The notes under the pieces: model-generated
Told to the model about the DNA's origin: nothing
Databases searched by the model: none
Seen by the model: the letters and a program-made list of their open reading frames with translations, nothing else
Part shown: positions 48,660 to 59,889 of the stretch, piece after piece
How positions within the stretch are numbered: position 1 is the first letter of the stretch
Layout of the letters: the number at the start of each line of letters is the position of its first letter
Assembly (NCBI GenBank): GCA_014871385.1
Contig: CM026426.1
Span: forward strand, 102,714,355-102,778,354
Source: Ceratodon purpureus
Taxonomy: Eukaryota > Streptophyta > Bryopsida > Pseudoditrichales > Ditrichaceae
Direction: 5' to 3'
DNA: 64,000 bases
Program-made: the position numbers and the translations under genes

Positions 48660-49260
48660 CCCCCCCCCCCCCCCGGCCGACCCCGCGTGGACGGCCTTGG
48701 CCGACACCGCGGTCGCAGCCCCCCGACCCCGGGTTCGGCCGCGGCCGTCCCCGCGGGGTCCGACAAGGCCGTCCCCGGGGACGGCCACGGCCGACCCCGC
48801 GGTCGGAAGGTCCGTCCGCGTGGACGGCCCTCGCCGACCGCGTGGACGGCCGTGGCCGACCGCGGGGTGTAGCACGGCCGTCCCCGCGGGGTCGGACAAG
48901 GCCGTCCCCGCGGGGTTCAGCACGCCCGTCCCCGGGGACAGCCACGGCCCACCCCGCGGTCGGAAGGGCCGTCGGCGTGGTCGGTCGTGGCCGACCACGT
49001 CGCTGCAGCCTCCGACCGCGGGGTGGAGCACGGCCGTCCCCGCGGTGGGCCGCGGCCGACCCCGGGGACGCCCGTCGACGTGGTCGGCCGTCCCGACCGC
49101 GGGGCGGCGGTCCACCGATGCACCCTTTGGGGAGCGGTCGCGGCCGCGATCGTGGACGGCCTCGACCGCTCCCGCGACGGACCAGTTACGGCCGTTGGAT
49201 TCTCCATTTCCCGAGATCCAACGGCCGTAGGGGGGCCGTCGTTTGACCTAACTGGCTGCC
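48660..49260. repeat. GC-rich array, internal, second unit left side
   Basis: Starts after a C run (about 48,655-48,675) and consists of GGCCGTCC, GACCCCGCGG and related units. It lies upstream of the X gene. Overlapping long frames on both strands reflect composition. Confidence 0.85.
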
Positions 49261-49627
49261 TAGGGGTTCGGGCCAGCATAAATGGCTGGCCGTTCTTCCT
49301 TTTTCTTCACTTGGGTGCTCGTGCTACATGTGCTGGATTTACTTCTGCTCAGTTGCATTCCTCCAAGCTTTTTCTACTTCCCCACGGGTTATCGTGGGAT
49401 TGTGTTTAGGGTTGTCAGCACCGTTTGTTGGTTATTATGAAACCAACAATATAGTGCTTCATACGTACGGTTTTTTGGCAGGAGTTCTGGGTTTTGTTTT
49501 AGTCCTTATGGACTAGATATATACGAGATTAAATCAACTTTCACACGGTGGGGAGAAGTTACAGCCATTGTTACGAGGTTGGTACGATACACGGTATTCA
49601 CAGGTACTCGCTTACCGGACTTTCGCC

Positions 49628-51130
49628 ATGCCTCGTAACGACCGGGGAGGACCCTCCACTCCTAAAAGGAAACAGACCTTGGATCCATACACTACGAATG
49701 ACCCTGATTGTGTAGCAGAGATTGGATGGGAGGGGGAACCATCACCATGGCCGATGGTAACTTGCAAGGAATATGTCAAGATGAAGCACCTCATGAAGTT
49801 GATCCCAGTACATCTACGTACCGAGGCTGCGGAGAAACAAGCAACACGGGGAGAGATCAGGATCGACAATTGTGAAAGTAATCATTTCAAAATTCGATAC
49901 AACGAGATTTTTCGAGCAGCTAATATCCAGAACTCCCGACCTCATATCATGTTGTATTTGAATATGGCAATGGTGTGGGCGGAGATAGTCTTACATAAGA
50001 GGGTTGACTGGACCACAGTCTCGGGCCTGAGGACAGATAGAATGAACAAAGACAGCATGGATCTTGTAACGGACTGGAGTGGACATAGCGATTGTCCCCC
50101 ATTACATATTTCAAACCGTCGGAGTCCACGGGCACAAGATGCAGGAATACAAACTCAAGCCATCGAATATAATCATGAGGAACAGGAGAGACGTTGTTTA
50201 AGCTATGATGATGAAGACAACTATCAAGGGCGTCGCTCAAACGAAAATCCCAGGAATCGCAGAGGGCATCGTGCCAGAGAGTCATCACGTACCAACCATG
50301 AGGAGTATGGACAAAGCTCTGCCCACGGGGGACACCGTTCGCTAGATCGTCAGGACATGGGACCCCACGAACAAGGCTATGGCCACGGGGAACCGGAAGG
50401 AGCTGATATACCCTTTGACTTTGCGGATGGTGCGAATGTTACCTATGGGGGACGTTCGTGGCCAGATTATGCAACGGGATCAAGATACTTTAGTAACTAT
50501 GACGACGGCTGGTCGGAAATACCGAGTCCTCCAAGGAGTGCTAGTCCGCGCCATCGAACACCGCCGAGAGAGGTACCTCACGGTTATTCCCCAGATCGCG
50601 AAGAAGATACGCAGAGACTGGGATGTGATGATTACGCAACTCCCCCTCCATACCGCGGATATGGTGGTCATGGTACCCCATCTGCCCTATTTGCAGAAGA
50701 TGATTACAGATCATCTTCGCGGACTCCGCCTGGAATATTTCCTCCACCTCTAGGTTATCACACCGACGGTACTGATCACAATAGCGGGGACAACCGCAAC
50801 GTACTTCATCGCGATGACAGAGTACCACCTCCTCCTTTTGGATACTCTCCCGGTCGAGTTGTAAGAGATAGCTATTTTGAGGAAGAACTAGAGTTGGAGC
50901 GAACAAGGCAAAATTACGTACTACAGATGGAGAATCATGCGTTTCACCTTAGACGGGATAATCGAAGATTGATGGAGGAGAGAGAGAGACTTCTGAGAGC
51001 CTCCACAAATTCTGCAAGGCACGGGCCACAAGAAACGTACGATCGGGGAGGTCCAAGCGAACTCCCCAATGATGGGAACTATTATCATCCATATGACTAC
51101 AATGGATTAGGGTGGAGGGGAGACTATTAG
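49628..51130 (+). CDS. X protein: X N-terminal domain plus coiled coil
   Basis: Uninterrupted 500-codon ORF from ATG 49628 (MPRNDRGGPSTPKRK) to TAG 51128-51130. Residues about 20-130 match the start of the RING-finger protein: GWEGEPSPWPMVTCKEYVKMKH, then MVWAEIVLHKRVDW. The middle (about 180-400) is low-complexity, rich in Arg, Asp, Gly, Tyr and Pro with Ser-Pro sites; residues about 435-475 form a Glu/Arg-rich coiled coil. It ends in a Gly/Tyr-rich stretch. Not recognised outside this element; an RNA- or DNA-binding or condensate-forming role would suit the composition but is speculation. It is convergent with the kinase gene. A relic of its end is present at 27,956-27,980. This is the only intact cargo gene. 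Confidence 0.75.
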   Translation: MPRNDRGGPSTPKRKQTLDPYTTNDPDCVAEIGWEGEPSPWPMVTCKEYVKMKHLMKLIPVHLRTEAAEKQATRGEIRIDNCESNHFKIRYNEIFRAANIQNSRPHIMLYLNMAMVWAEIVLHKRVDWTTVSGLRTDRMNKDSMDLVTDWSGHSDCPPLHISNRRSPRAQDAGIQTQAIEYNHEEQERRCLSYDDEDNYQGRRSNENPRNRRGHRARESSRTNHEEYGQSSAHGGHRSLDRQDMGPHEQGYGHGEPEGADIPFDFADGANVTYGGRSWPDYATGSRYFSNYDDGWSEIPSPPRSASPRHRTPPREVPHGYSPDREEDTQRLGCDDYATPPPYRGYGGHGTPSALFAEDDYRSSSRTPPGIFPPPLGYHTDGTDHNSGDNRNVLHRDDRVPPPPFGYSPGRVVRDSYFEEELELERTRQNYVLQMENHAFHLRRDNRRLMEERERLLRASTNSARHGPQETYDRGGPSELPNDGNYYHPYDYNGLGWRGDY

Positions 51131-52079
51131 AATGGGGTGCATGGTAGTACTTTCTACAGCATCGGAGCGTACCGAGACTTTAATCTGGACTTCGCATATT
51201 ACAAATTTACAACGGAAAGTAAAAGATGCAAGCATAGTATGTACATAGTTTGCAGTTTTGTAGATGGAGGTTTAAAATGTACGGACTCAAGAATACAGGC
51301 ACGTGCCACATTTTGCAAGTAGAATAGATATAATTAGTGTTTTAGAGTGTAGTTGTGTTGTCTTTTACATTGTAGTTGTCTTCACATTTGAAAGGAATTT
51401 ACCTTTTTAATATTCTTCTAGCCGTATTCGAAGTACACATTACTATCAATATCACTATTTTTAAAATGACAACTTCCTATTGACATGGGTTTCGAGTCTA
51501 CGGCTTACGAGCACTAGAATATAATGAATCTCAAGACAAGTATGCAAAATAATTTTCAATTATTTTTTTGGCTAAATTAATAAGAATATCGTGAATGATA
51601 TTTTTTGATGGATGCATATTTATATCTAAGGTATTTGTTTGTACAGGGGATTATGAGCAATCACGTTTTGCGGCCCTTACGCTTTCGTCTTCAGGAAAGA
51701 ACTTGAGTATACGCTTGCCAATATTTGTAAGAATAAAAATTACAAAGCATAACGGTTACAATTCACATATCGCATAATTTTCATAATTAGAATTGAGAGT
51801 ATCGACTTTTAGCTAGATGTGTGGAGCCAATCCGTTTTCCTCATAATACAAGGGGTTGAAATAGACCAATCTTAGTACAGAGACCATATTTGAACCAAAT
51901 GCAAGTAAACTTTATAAACAAAATATTGACCGGTGTACAAAAATTGAGATTCCAACATCTCATAATAATATAGAGTGTAAATATGACTATTCACTACTAA
52001 GAGCTATGCCCGCCGTCCGGTAACAAAAAAAACATTATGCTTTTATAGGAATACGGAAAGGTAGATATGTAACTCCATA
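51131..52079. other. convergent 3' region between X and kinase genes
   Basis: AT-rich, colinear with 27,980-29,570 of the relic element, minus a segment there carrying the hAT C-terminal fragment. After the X stop the frame stays open for 63 more codons, which is probably chance. Confidence 0.6.
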
Positions 52080-53555
52080 TCAGTAACCCTCGCGATAGTG
52101 CTCGATGGGAGTGGGCCAGTTGTGTGTATCTCTGAAACGGTTAATAAGATGTCCGAGTCCACCAATCGTTCCTCTGTTGTTTTGGCAAACTCTCTCAAGG
52201 TAACCTTCGAAAACCATTGCGAGTTCTCCGATATTCTGGAAATGGCGTGTTTCTACTGGCTCCGCTTCGTGGTATGCCGTGCACATGTTGCCCCTGTTGA
52301 TCTTCGCCGCTATCTTCGCAGCTGCGAAATCCTCCGATGCAACCGTCAAATCTAGAATGATTTGAATATCTTGGTTTTCCTTGTGTACGTATACCACGCG
52401 AGGATCCACCCAGTATCGCCTCCTCATAGTCTCCTCCTTCTGATGGACATTCTCAAAAACCCAAGGCGACCTTCTGTTCTCTAGTGTCTTCGTCATCAAG
52501 CCCCAATCACAAACCCCGATGTAGATCTTGGACTCATCTTCCGGAAAGTGAAGTAGGATGTTGTCCGGTGACAAGTCATTGTGGAGGTAACCGTATTTGT
52601 GTACGGCATCTATGATGTTACACAATGCCCAAGCAAGCTCTGTACGCTTACTTCGGAAAAGTTGGAGACGCTTCCCTAGAATCGGACTGTCCTCTGCATT
52701 CTCTCTAAAGATGTAGTCGATGAAGAGGTCACCCGAGGCCTCGTTGTCTCTCTGTAGCATGGCTTGAAGGGTCCCACCGTTCCACTAGTACATGAATCCC
52801 ACATGTTCCAACTGATGAATGGCCATGAAGCGGATGACACCAGGATGGGGAATCCTTATCGCAAGAGATTCGTTGTTGTCGTCCACACGTGCCAATTCCG
52901 GCCTCATAGACCAATTGAGCGGCCGTTTCTCAGCAAACTCCCAGAATGGTGGGATTTTCGGGTTTCCCTCGATACGAACCCTACGTATGGTAGCATAACC
53001 ACCTCTCTGGACTTCCTTGTCCAAGTAATAGAAAATTGCAAAGTCTGCCAAGATAGTCAAATGCCGTCTACGTAAGTCAGCCGCCGTCTCCATCCCAATC
53101 GGAGAATTCCACCAAGTAATAGACGCCCGTCGATGCTTTCTTGAGCTTAGGGGCGCCATTAGTCTCGTGAAGCAATCTGCCTTTGCAATAGTATCCTTGA
53201 AGGCCTGGACTCCCCCCCTTTGCGCCTTTGCATACTTAGTAATAACCTCACGAACATTCCATAACGCATCGTGTGCACGTTGTGACACGAAATGATCGTA
53301 ACCGGGCTTCTGTGTATCTGAATGCCAGCACGGATCCATCAAACGATCCCTAATCTTTGTCTCGATCTCTGACTTGAATTTCTTGGGCCCATCTTCCTCA
53401 TACCGAACGTAACGACTATTCAATGAAACAAGGGTATTCTCCTAGTAAAATTCCACGATGAATGCCACAATATAATCCTTGCAACGTAAGCTCGGCATGT
53501 CATCGAATTTGTTCGCCCATTCCCCCACATTCTTCTGCTTCTTATTCTTCGGCAT
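52080..53555 (-). pseudogene. protein kinase-like cargo gene of the giant hAT
   Basis: One frame of 491 codons from ATG 53555 (MPKNKKQKNVGEW) to the stop at 52080, broken by two TAG codons at 53442-53444 and 52785-52787. The relic copy has Lys and Trp codons there. The basic N-terminal region (about residues 1-150) is shared by both copies and is not kinase. Kinase features: Gly-rich loop RGGYATIRRV, FAEKRPL with a candidate Lys, catalytic loop YLHNDLSPDNILLHF (HND for HRD; Asp and Asn kept), CDWGL for DFG (Asp kept). The tail ends GGLGHLINRFRD. Catalytic acids remain, so the intact ancestor may have been active. No membrane segment or receptor part. Confidence 0.82.
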
Positions 53556-53839
53556 CGTGGAAAGCCTTCAAGGCTTCCAGAAATCGAAATCGCAACTCCA
53601 AATAAACCCTCCATTCCCACAAAGATTAATAAGAGCAATACAAATCCAAAGGGTTTTGAAAAAAACCGTTCAAAAATTCGAAACGTCCACCCCCCTCCAA
53701 ATAAAGGACCCCTTTCCTCCCGGTGAGAACGAAGAAGGACCAAATCCCCCACCAGTAGCAATCAGCCACACTCGAAATCGGAGAAAAAAGGTAAAAAATG
53801 AAGAGGCGGCTTCCCCTTATATAGGGGAAGCCGACCTCG

Positions 53840-54530
53840 CGGCCGTCCCCACGGCCGTCCCCACGGCCGTCCCCGCGGCCGTCCCATCTACGCCCCCGCG
53901 GCCGTCCGATCGGGCGCGACTCCGCCCGAAGGCGCCGGCCGTCCGATCGGACAGCCGCGTCGGGCGATGGCGCCGCGTGGCCGTCCGATCGACGCGGCCG
54001 TCTCCGCCGTCGGCCCCGTCTGCACGCGGTCGGCCACGCGGACGGCTGCGGGATCGGACGGCCCTCCTCGGCGGCCATGGTCGGCCGCGGAGGGCCGTCC
54101 GATCCAGTGGCCGTCCCCGCAGCCGACCGCGGAGACGGCCGGTCGATCGGACGGCCCACCCAGGCCGACCATGGCTGCCGCAGGCCGTCCGATCCGGCGG
54201 CCGTCGCCGTTGCCGACCGCGGGGACGGCCACGGGGACGGCCGCGGGATCGGACGGCCCGCGGTCGGCCGCGCGGATCGAGCGGTCCCCGATGGCCTGTG
54301 TCAGGATCGATCCGGGCCGTCGGATCCCGCGGCCGTCCCCAAGGCCGTCCCCGCGGTCGGCCGCGGCGACGGCCGTGGGATCGACGGCCCTGGAGGGCCG
54401 CCCACATCCGACGGCCCGCGATGTGCCAGCACGGCCGCATCTTGGCCGTCGGATCGACGTGCGGCCGTCCGCAACGACCCTGCGGCCGTCTCCGCGGCCG
54501 TCCCCGCGGCCGTCCCCGCGAACAGACGGC
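53840..54530. repeat. GC-rich GACGGCC array, right end of giant hAT
   Basis: Dense GGCCGTCC/GACGGCC units inside the right terminus, followed by GACGTCCGGGTCGGACGTC palindromic repeats at about 54,656-54,705 just before the end. Confidence 0.85.
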
Positions 54531-54727
54531 CGAGATGAGGCGTGGTGGCGGGATCGGCCGATCGGACGGCTGGGGAATGTTTTTACCCCTCCGGGGTCGC
54601 AAAATTATTACCGCGGCGTAATTCTCGAGCGTCGGGGACGCCACGTCTGGGACGGGGGACGTCCGGGTCGGACGTCTTGACGTCCGGAGCCGGGTCGGAC
54701 GTCTATTTGAACAACTCTGTGAACAAT

Positions 54728-55856
54728 CCTTGGTTGGTTAAGGGTAGTCACTGTAGTAGTAGAACGGGTCGGCAGGTGCTGTCCAGCCACTGACAGGGGT
54801 CCAGGAATCAATCGGGTGATGATCTGTTGCTGTAGAGGGGAACAGTGAAGGCAAAGAAGTTTCAGGTGTTTTCATGGGTGGAAACACTGGTGCACCGACG
54901 TATGCAGTCCAGCACGTGTCCAGGGAGCAGTAGCAGCAGATCGAATCTGTTGCAGGCTGGTGGGCGTAGGTGCTGTGAATATTGAAGGAGCAGATTTGCA
55001 TGCAGTCGACCTGTGTGAACAGAGGGCTGTCACAACTCCAAAAAGGGGATAGGGCAGCTACAGGTCAGATCTGAACTTCCACTATAAAAATGGGCGAAAG
55101 GTAAGTAACCCAGAATTTTAGGATTTCAAATTTCAAATGTCAATTCCGAAAATTTAGGATCTAAGAAATTTGAATTTTGAATTTGGGGACCTAGATTTGG
55201 GACCTTGATTTGGGACCTCGATTTGGGACCTCGGTTGACTCTGCGAACTTTGCATTGAGGATCTCGGTCGGCTGTGGGACGTCGTGTTGAGGACGTCAGT
55301 TGACACTTGGGACCTGGACTTGAGGTTGGCACATGTCAGAATAGACTGGTAATTTGAGTTGCTGAGTGCATTTGGGTAGAAGGAAAACTCTATTTTAAAT
55401 ACTGTAAGCATTGTTACCAGCACTGTAAGTCTCTTATTACTGGACTGGATTTTCTAAGAGTCAGTACAGTTTGAAAAAGGGGATAGGACTGCCTTAATCT
55501 GTTCTTAGCTGTATCAAAAAAAATAAAAAAAAAATAAAAAAAAATGTCTATAAACACTAATTAGACCACACAGCCGACTACTGGGTCGATGAATGCTAAA
55601 GTGGCAGGAACTACAAGAACGTAAGGGAAGGAGCCAAGTATTGGTAGCTGACTGATTGGAGGAGGACAAGCAGAGCCAACCACAGCAGACAGAGAGTAAC
55701 AGCTGCCAAGACTTGGAAGAACACACAGCCGACTAAACGCAGCCGACTGAACGTAGCCAACTGAACGCAGCCGACTGAACGCAGCCGACTGAACGCAACC
55801 GACTGCACGCAGTCGACTGATTACTACAACATCGTCAGTACCAACAGTTCACACCC
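54728..55856 (+). other. leader region of the gag-pro retrotransposon
   Basis: Non-coding continuation of the retrotransposon leader after the hAT insertion. It contains a direct repeat of GGGACCT..GATTT units (about 55,185-55,330), an A-rich run near 55,520 and the 14-bp repeats listed separately. Confidence 0.6.
55725..55822. repeat. 14-bp tandem repeats with CCGACT, leader
   Basis: About seven units of CGCAGCCGACTGAA with minor changes directly before the gag start. The core again contains GCCGAC. Confidence 0.8.
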
Positions 55857-58685
55857 ATGGAGGAAGGTGACTCAAACGATCTGCAAGCTGAGAGACAAGC
55901 TATGGAGAGGTACAAACGCTGGATACAGCTTGAGGAGCAGACAGCGGAGCCGACTTCACCTGAGTTACGCTGCCGACTTAGCTCACATGGCAGTGCAGCT
56001 CAGCAGGAGGGGGAACTTCTTGACATGGAGGTCGAATATGCCATTTCATCATCGGATGGGAGGACAAAGGCGAGCCGATTTGAAGAGGGAAGGCAGTTTG
56101 AACAAGGGGATAGACTGAATAGTCATCCTGATCAAGTTAATATCCCTTGGAGATATCAGGACAAGGGAAGGATTGCGTCATTCAAAGGGGATTTCTCCAC
56201 TGCAGTGGATGACTACAGTACCTTCAACGGAGAAGGACACCAGACACAGCAAACCTTTGCAGAGCCGACGCAGTGTCCAAGTCAAGCTACTGGCAGAGCT
56301 GACTCAGGAGCACAACTGATGCAGTGGCCAAGTCGGGATGTTAGCAGAGCTGACTTTGAGGCAGAGCTGACCCAGTGGCCAAGTCGGGATGTTGGTAGAG
56401 CCGACTTTGAGGCAGCGCCGACCCAGTGGCCAAGTCAGGATATTGGCAGAGCCGACTTGGAAACGGAGCCGACTCAGTTACGTAGCCGACAAAAATCTTT
56501 GGTGCGCGTGCCGACATTGCCAGCTGCATTACCGACCTTGAGGCAGAAGTTGGAGGAAACGAAGAGTCGATCAGTTCAGGAGCAGCACCTTACTAACCAC
56601 ACCGAAGGTGGCCCTAGTAAGAATGTTCACTTCTTAGACGAGTTTAGACTTCAGGCTGAGTGGGAGCAAGAAGAAGGGGACCGAAGGGCAGTTGAAGCAT
56701 TCAAAAACGACCTGTTAGGTAAGCGAGAGCAGGCCACATAACAGCAAACTGCACCGTCGGGAGTAGCATCGTCACCGCAGTGGCCGGTGGAGCAGCACCC
56801 GACACTACTGGAGACTCAGTTCAACCGTCGTGTTCAGGAGGCAGCACGTCAGTTGGCAGTTCAGTAGTTGGCAGCACAGCAGTTGGCAACCCAGCAGATG
56901 GCAACAGAGCAGTTGGCTGTACAACAGAGGGAACAAGAACAGCTTGCACGGGAGAAGAAGCAACTTGCACAACTGCAGGACCTGCGGAAGGAACAACAAA
57001 GGAGGCAAGAGCAGGGGCAGACTGAGGGGATCACTACAAGGCCCCCGTATCTATTTACTCCCGCACCAGAGATATCGGTGGACAGGAGCGCATCTGGACC
57101 ACTTCCTGTAGCGACTTCCTCGACCGCACATCGGCTTCCCGGATACGTGGATCATCTTACAGGCAATGAGTACCAGTCTACGCATTCGACTCAGTTAGCA
57201 GGATATCCGTGGGAATCAGCAGAGCCGACCTTTAGAGCTGCAGTCCCTGGAACTACCCACGTGGGCCGGCCTGCAGTCACGCCACTGTTTCCAGCACTTG
57301 TTGGCTATAGTACCACCGTAGTTTCCGGAGGTTCACACGTTGCGCCATCTGTTCCGAACATCCGGGCGCATTATCCAGTGACACGAGTAGTGCATCCTTC
57401 GGTATTACCAGTCGGGCGCACACCCGACTTCAGATCAGCTCCTCCACAGCCACCTATCAGCACACAGCGAAAACAGTTACCGTACAGAGCCTACAAGGAG
57501 GGATGTGATCTTGATGCACATCTCAGATATTTTGACAAGTGCGCATGGTTCAATGGTGAGACGGATGAAACGGTCATCATCACACTATTTGGAACTTCCC
57601 TAGTAGACAAGGCCCAGTGCTGGTTTGATGATTGGTTGGACCATCATCCATACGGAACTTGGGAGGAGGCTAAGGCGGCATTTAAGTTGGGGTATAGAGA
57701 ACAAGACTCAGATGAACAGGTCTACATGACGCTGCGGACTTTCAAAAAGGGTGAAGGGGAGAAAGTCCAGGACTATTACGAACGCTTCATGAAATTGGTC
57801 AAGTGTCTTCAAACTGAGGTGGGTGAAGGCTTTAAATTGACGTATTTCACGGCAGGACTGTTGGATTACTTGAAGGTGACGACCAGCAGTTCTACAGCCA
57901 ACACCTTGACGGAACTGAAGGAGTTAGCACGACGCTGCAAGACCAATTGTACAGATGCTTCAGGGAAGAACCTGTACTTTCAGCCTAAGAGGACAGAGCC
58001 GGCCAATAGCCGGTCTACTACCACGCAAGTCCCGACAGTCGGAGCCGACACTGCCAACCGTAGATTTTGCACAATGTGCAAGAAATTTGGACATGAGGAT
58101 GGGTACTGCTTCTTCAATCCAGCCAACCCCAACAACCGACTTCCCCGACAAGAAGACGAACCAACAATGGAAGTCAACGCCGTCTCCGCTCATGAACAGG
58201 CCAGCAGCTCTGGGAAGCTTGTCAACAGCCGACCTGGGGGATATCAGAATGGCGGTTCTAGCAGAAATGATGCCTGCTACCTCTGTTTGGGCAGTGGTCA
58301 TCAAATGCGTAACTGTCCATTACGATTAAAGTTTCAGCAGTTACTGGCCTCAGAAAAACACTTTATGCATACTGTGGGTGTCAATAGTGTGGAGTTGCAG
58401 GAGCTAGAGGTTCCGGAGGTGACAGTCACACTCACTGGAGCAGCCAGGGTGAAGGCTGGTCTACCCTCGGAAGATAAGGAAGTTAACGGGCCGGAACCAA
58501 GACAGCCTAAAACGAAGGCTGATTGGGAGAAGAAGGAGAGTGTTCAAAAGGAGTTCATTTCATTTACAGCAGAGATAAACCGGGAGAATGAGCTGGCTTG
58601 TCAAGCTGAGCAGGAATTCCGGAAGTCGGCCAGGGCCGACTTGGCAGCTAATGCTCCTGCAGGACCAATTTTGGATGGTGACTGA
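55857..58685 (+). pseudogene. gag of the gag-pro retrotransposon
   Basis: ATG 55857. One frame of 943 codons runs to TGA 58683-58685, broken by TAA (56739-56741) and TAG (about 56,865). The TAG stands in a run of CAG codons, so Gln is expected. The N-terminal third has repeated blocks of about 50-55 bp (QWPSRDVGRADFEA type, 56,290-56,470). A Gln-rich coiled coil follows (56,880-57,020), then the capsid domain (CAWFNGETDETVIITLF, AQCWFDDWL, VQDYYERFMKLV; 57,530-57,950) and two zinc knuckles, CTMCKKFGHEDGYC and CYLCLGSGHQMRNC. It would form particles and bind RNA. Confidence 0.82.
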
Positions 58686-59670
58686 GTTGGGTTTCCCGAC
58701 CCTGAATGCTTACAGGACATCGCACAAGAGGCGCTTGCAGCAACCACGGAGGATCGTATCCAACTTCAGCCTCAAACTCTGGTCCCGACAGTCAGCCGCC
58801 AGATTTTGGAAACACCAATTACAGTGTCGTTTGCAGAACTGCTGGCAATGGCTCCTAACCTTTCACGCTACCTGAAGGCTCAAGTGTTCCTGGACCGTGG
58901 AAGCAAGCCGACTGAGCCTGTAGACTTGGTCGAGCCGCCCCGACCAACAGACTTTGCAGAGCCGACTGCGTATGCCGACTTGGTCGAGCCGCCTCCACCG
59001 GCTGACCTTCCAGAGTCGACTGCGTCTGTCGACTTGGTCGAGCCACCTCGACCTGCTAACCTTGCAGCGTCGAATGCATATGTCGACTCGGTCAAGCCAC
59101 CTCCACCGACTGATCTTGCAGAGCCGACTGCTAATCATATTTCACCAACTTTCTCCAGTGATACAGCAGTTGTAGGAGCTCTGGATATTGATCGGTGTCT
59201 TCCCATGATTTCTGTACAGGTGGGGAATTTGACCTTGGAGAACGTACTGCTTGATGGCGGCTCTGGAGTCAAGTTGATCAGAAGGGGAGCGGATACGCCT
59301 TGGTTTGAAGGCCCCATCTCCAGCCCCTTATCAGCTTCCCATGGCTGATCAGGCAGTAGTCGAGCCAGTTGGATTAATTTGGAATGTAAGAATCCACATT
59401 TATGGTATTCCTTACAACATCAGTCTCACTGTTATTCGCAACCAGGAGGTAAATGAAGCTTACAGTATGCTGCTGGGCCGACCTTGGCTGGTAGATGCTA
59501 AAGTGACTCATGACTGGGGTAACCAGTTGGTGACCATTCGAGGGTCTGGTGCAGTCAAGACCATTTCCATTAACCAGGAAATGAGGCCATCCCCAAAGGT
59601 GCCTGAAGTGCTGGTTTGTTACAATCTTGTCGAAGAACGGATGGACAAAGACAAAGATTACCATACTTAA
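58686..59670 (+). pseudogene. protease region of the gag-pro retrotransposon
   Basis: It continues in the gag frame after TGA, so gag and protease are in one frame separated by a stop. A degenerate Pro/Glu/Ala repeat region (58,910-59,130; EPPRPTDFAEPTA-like) leads to VLLDGGSGVKLI, the aspartic protease active site (near 59,260). After a frameshift near 59,300 the domain goes on as MADQ...VGLIWNVRIHIYGI and YSMLLGRPWL, ending at about 59,670. No reverse transcriptase follows. Confidence 0.8.
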
Positions 59671-59889
59671 GAGTTCAAGAACCTTGTACGAGCCGACTGT
59701 GGTAGCGCCGACTTTCACGGAGCCGACTTTGACAAAGCCCACTCTGTTAGAGCTGACAACCTCACAAGCGACTTCAACAGAGCCGACTTTGACAGAGCCG
59801 ACTCTCGAAGCCCAGAATTCAGGGGAGTCAACTCTGGACCAGCCAACTTTGGGGAAGTCAGTTCTGCACAAGCTCTGCAGACCCATCCC

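Larger units (their letters stand above)
37821..54719 (+). mobile_element. giant hAT element, 16.9 kb, with cargo genes
   Basis: Left end CAGGGTTGTC at 37821, right end CAACTCTG at 54719 (complement CAGAGTTGTT), flanked by identical 8-bp TGAACAAT at 37813-37820 and 54720-54727, the duplication size made by hAT transposases. Both flanks belong to the same retrotransposon leader, which becomes continuous if the element is removed. Contents in order: GC-rich array, transposase (+), RING-finger gene (-), GC-rich array, 2.4 kb of AT-rich DNA, GC-rich array, X gene (+), kinase gene (-), GC-rich array. The two convergent gene pairs with GC-rich borders suggest two units fused into one mobile element. 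Confidence 0.85.
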
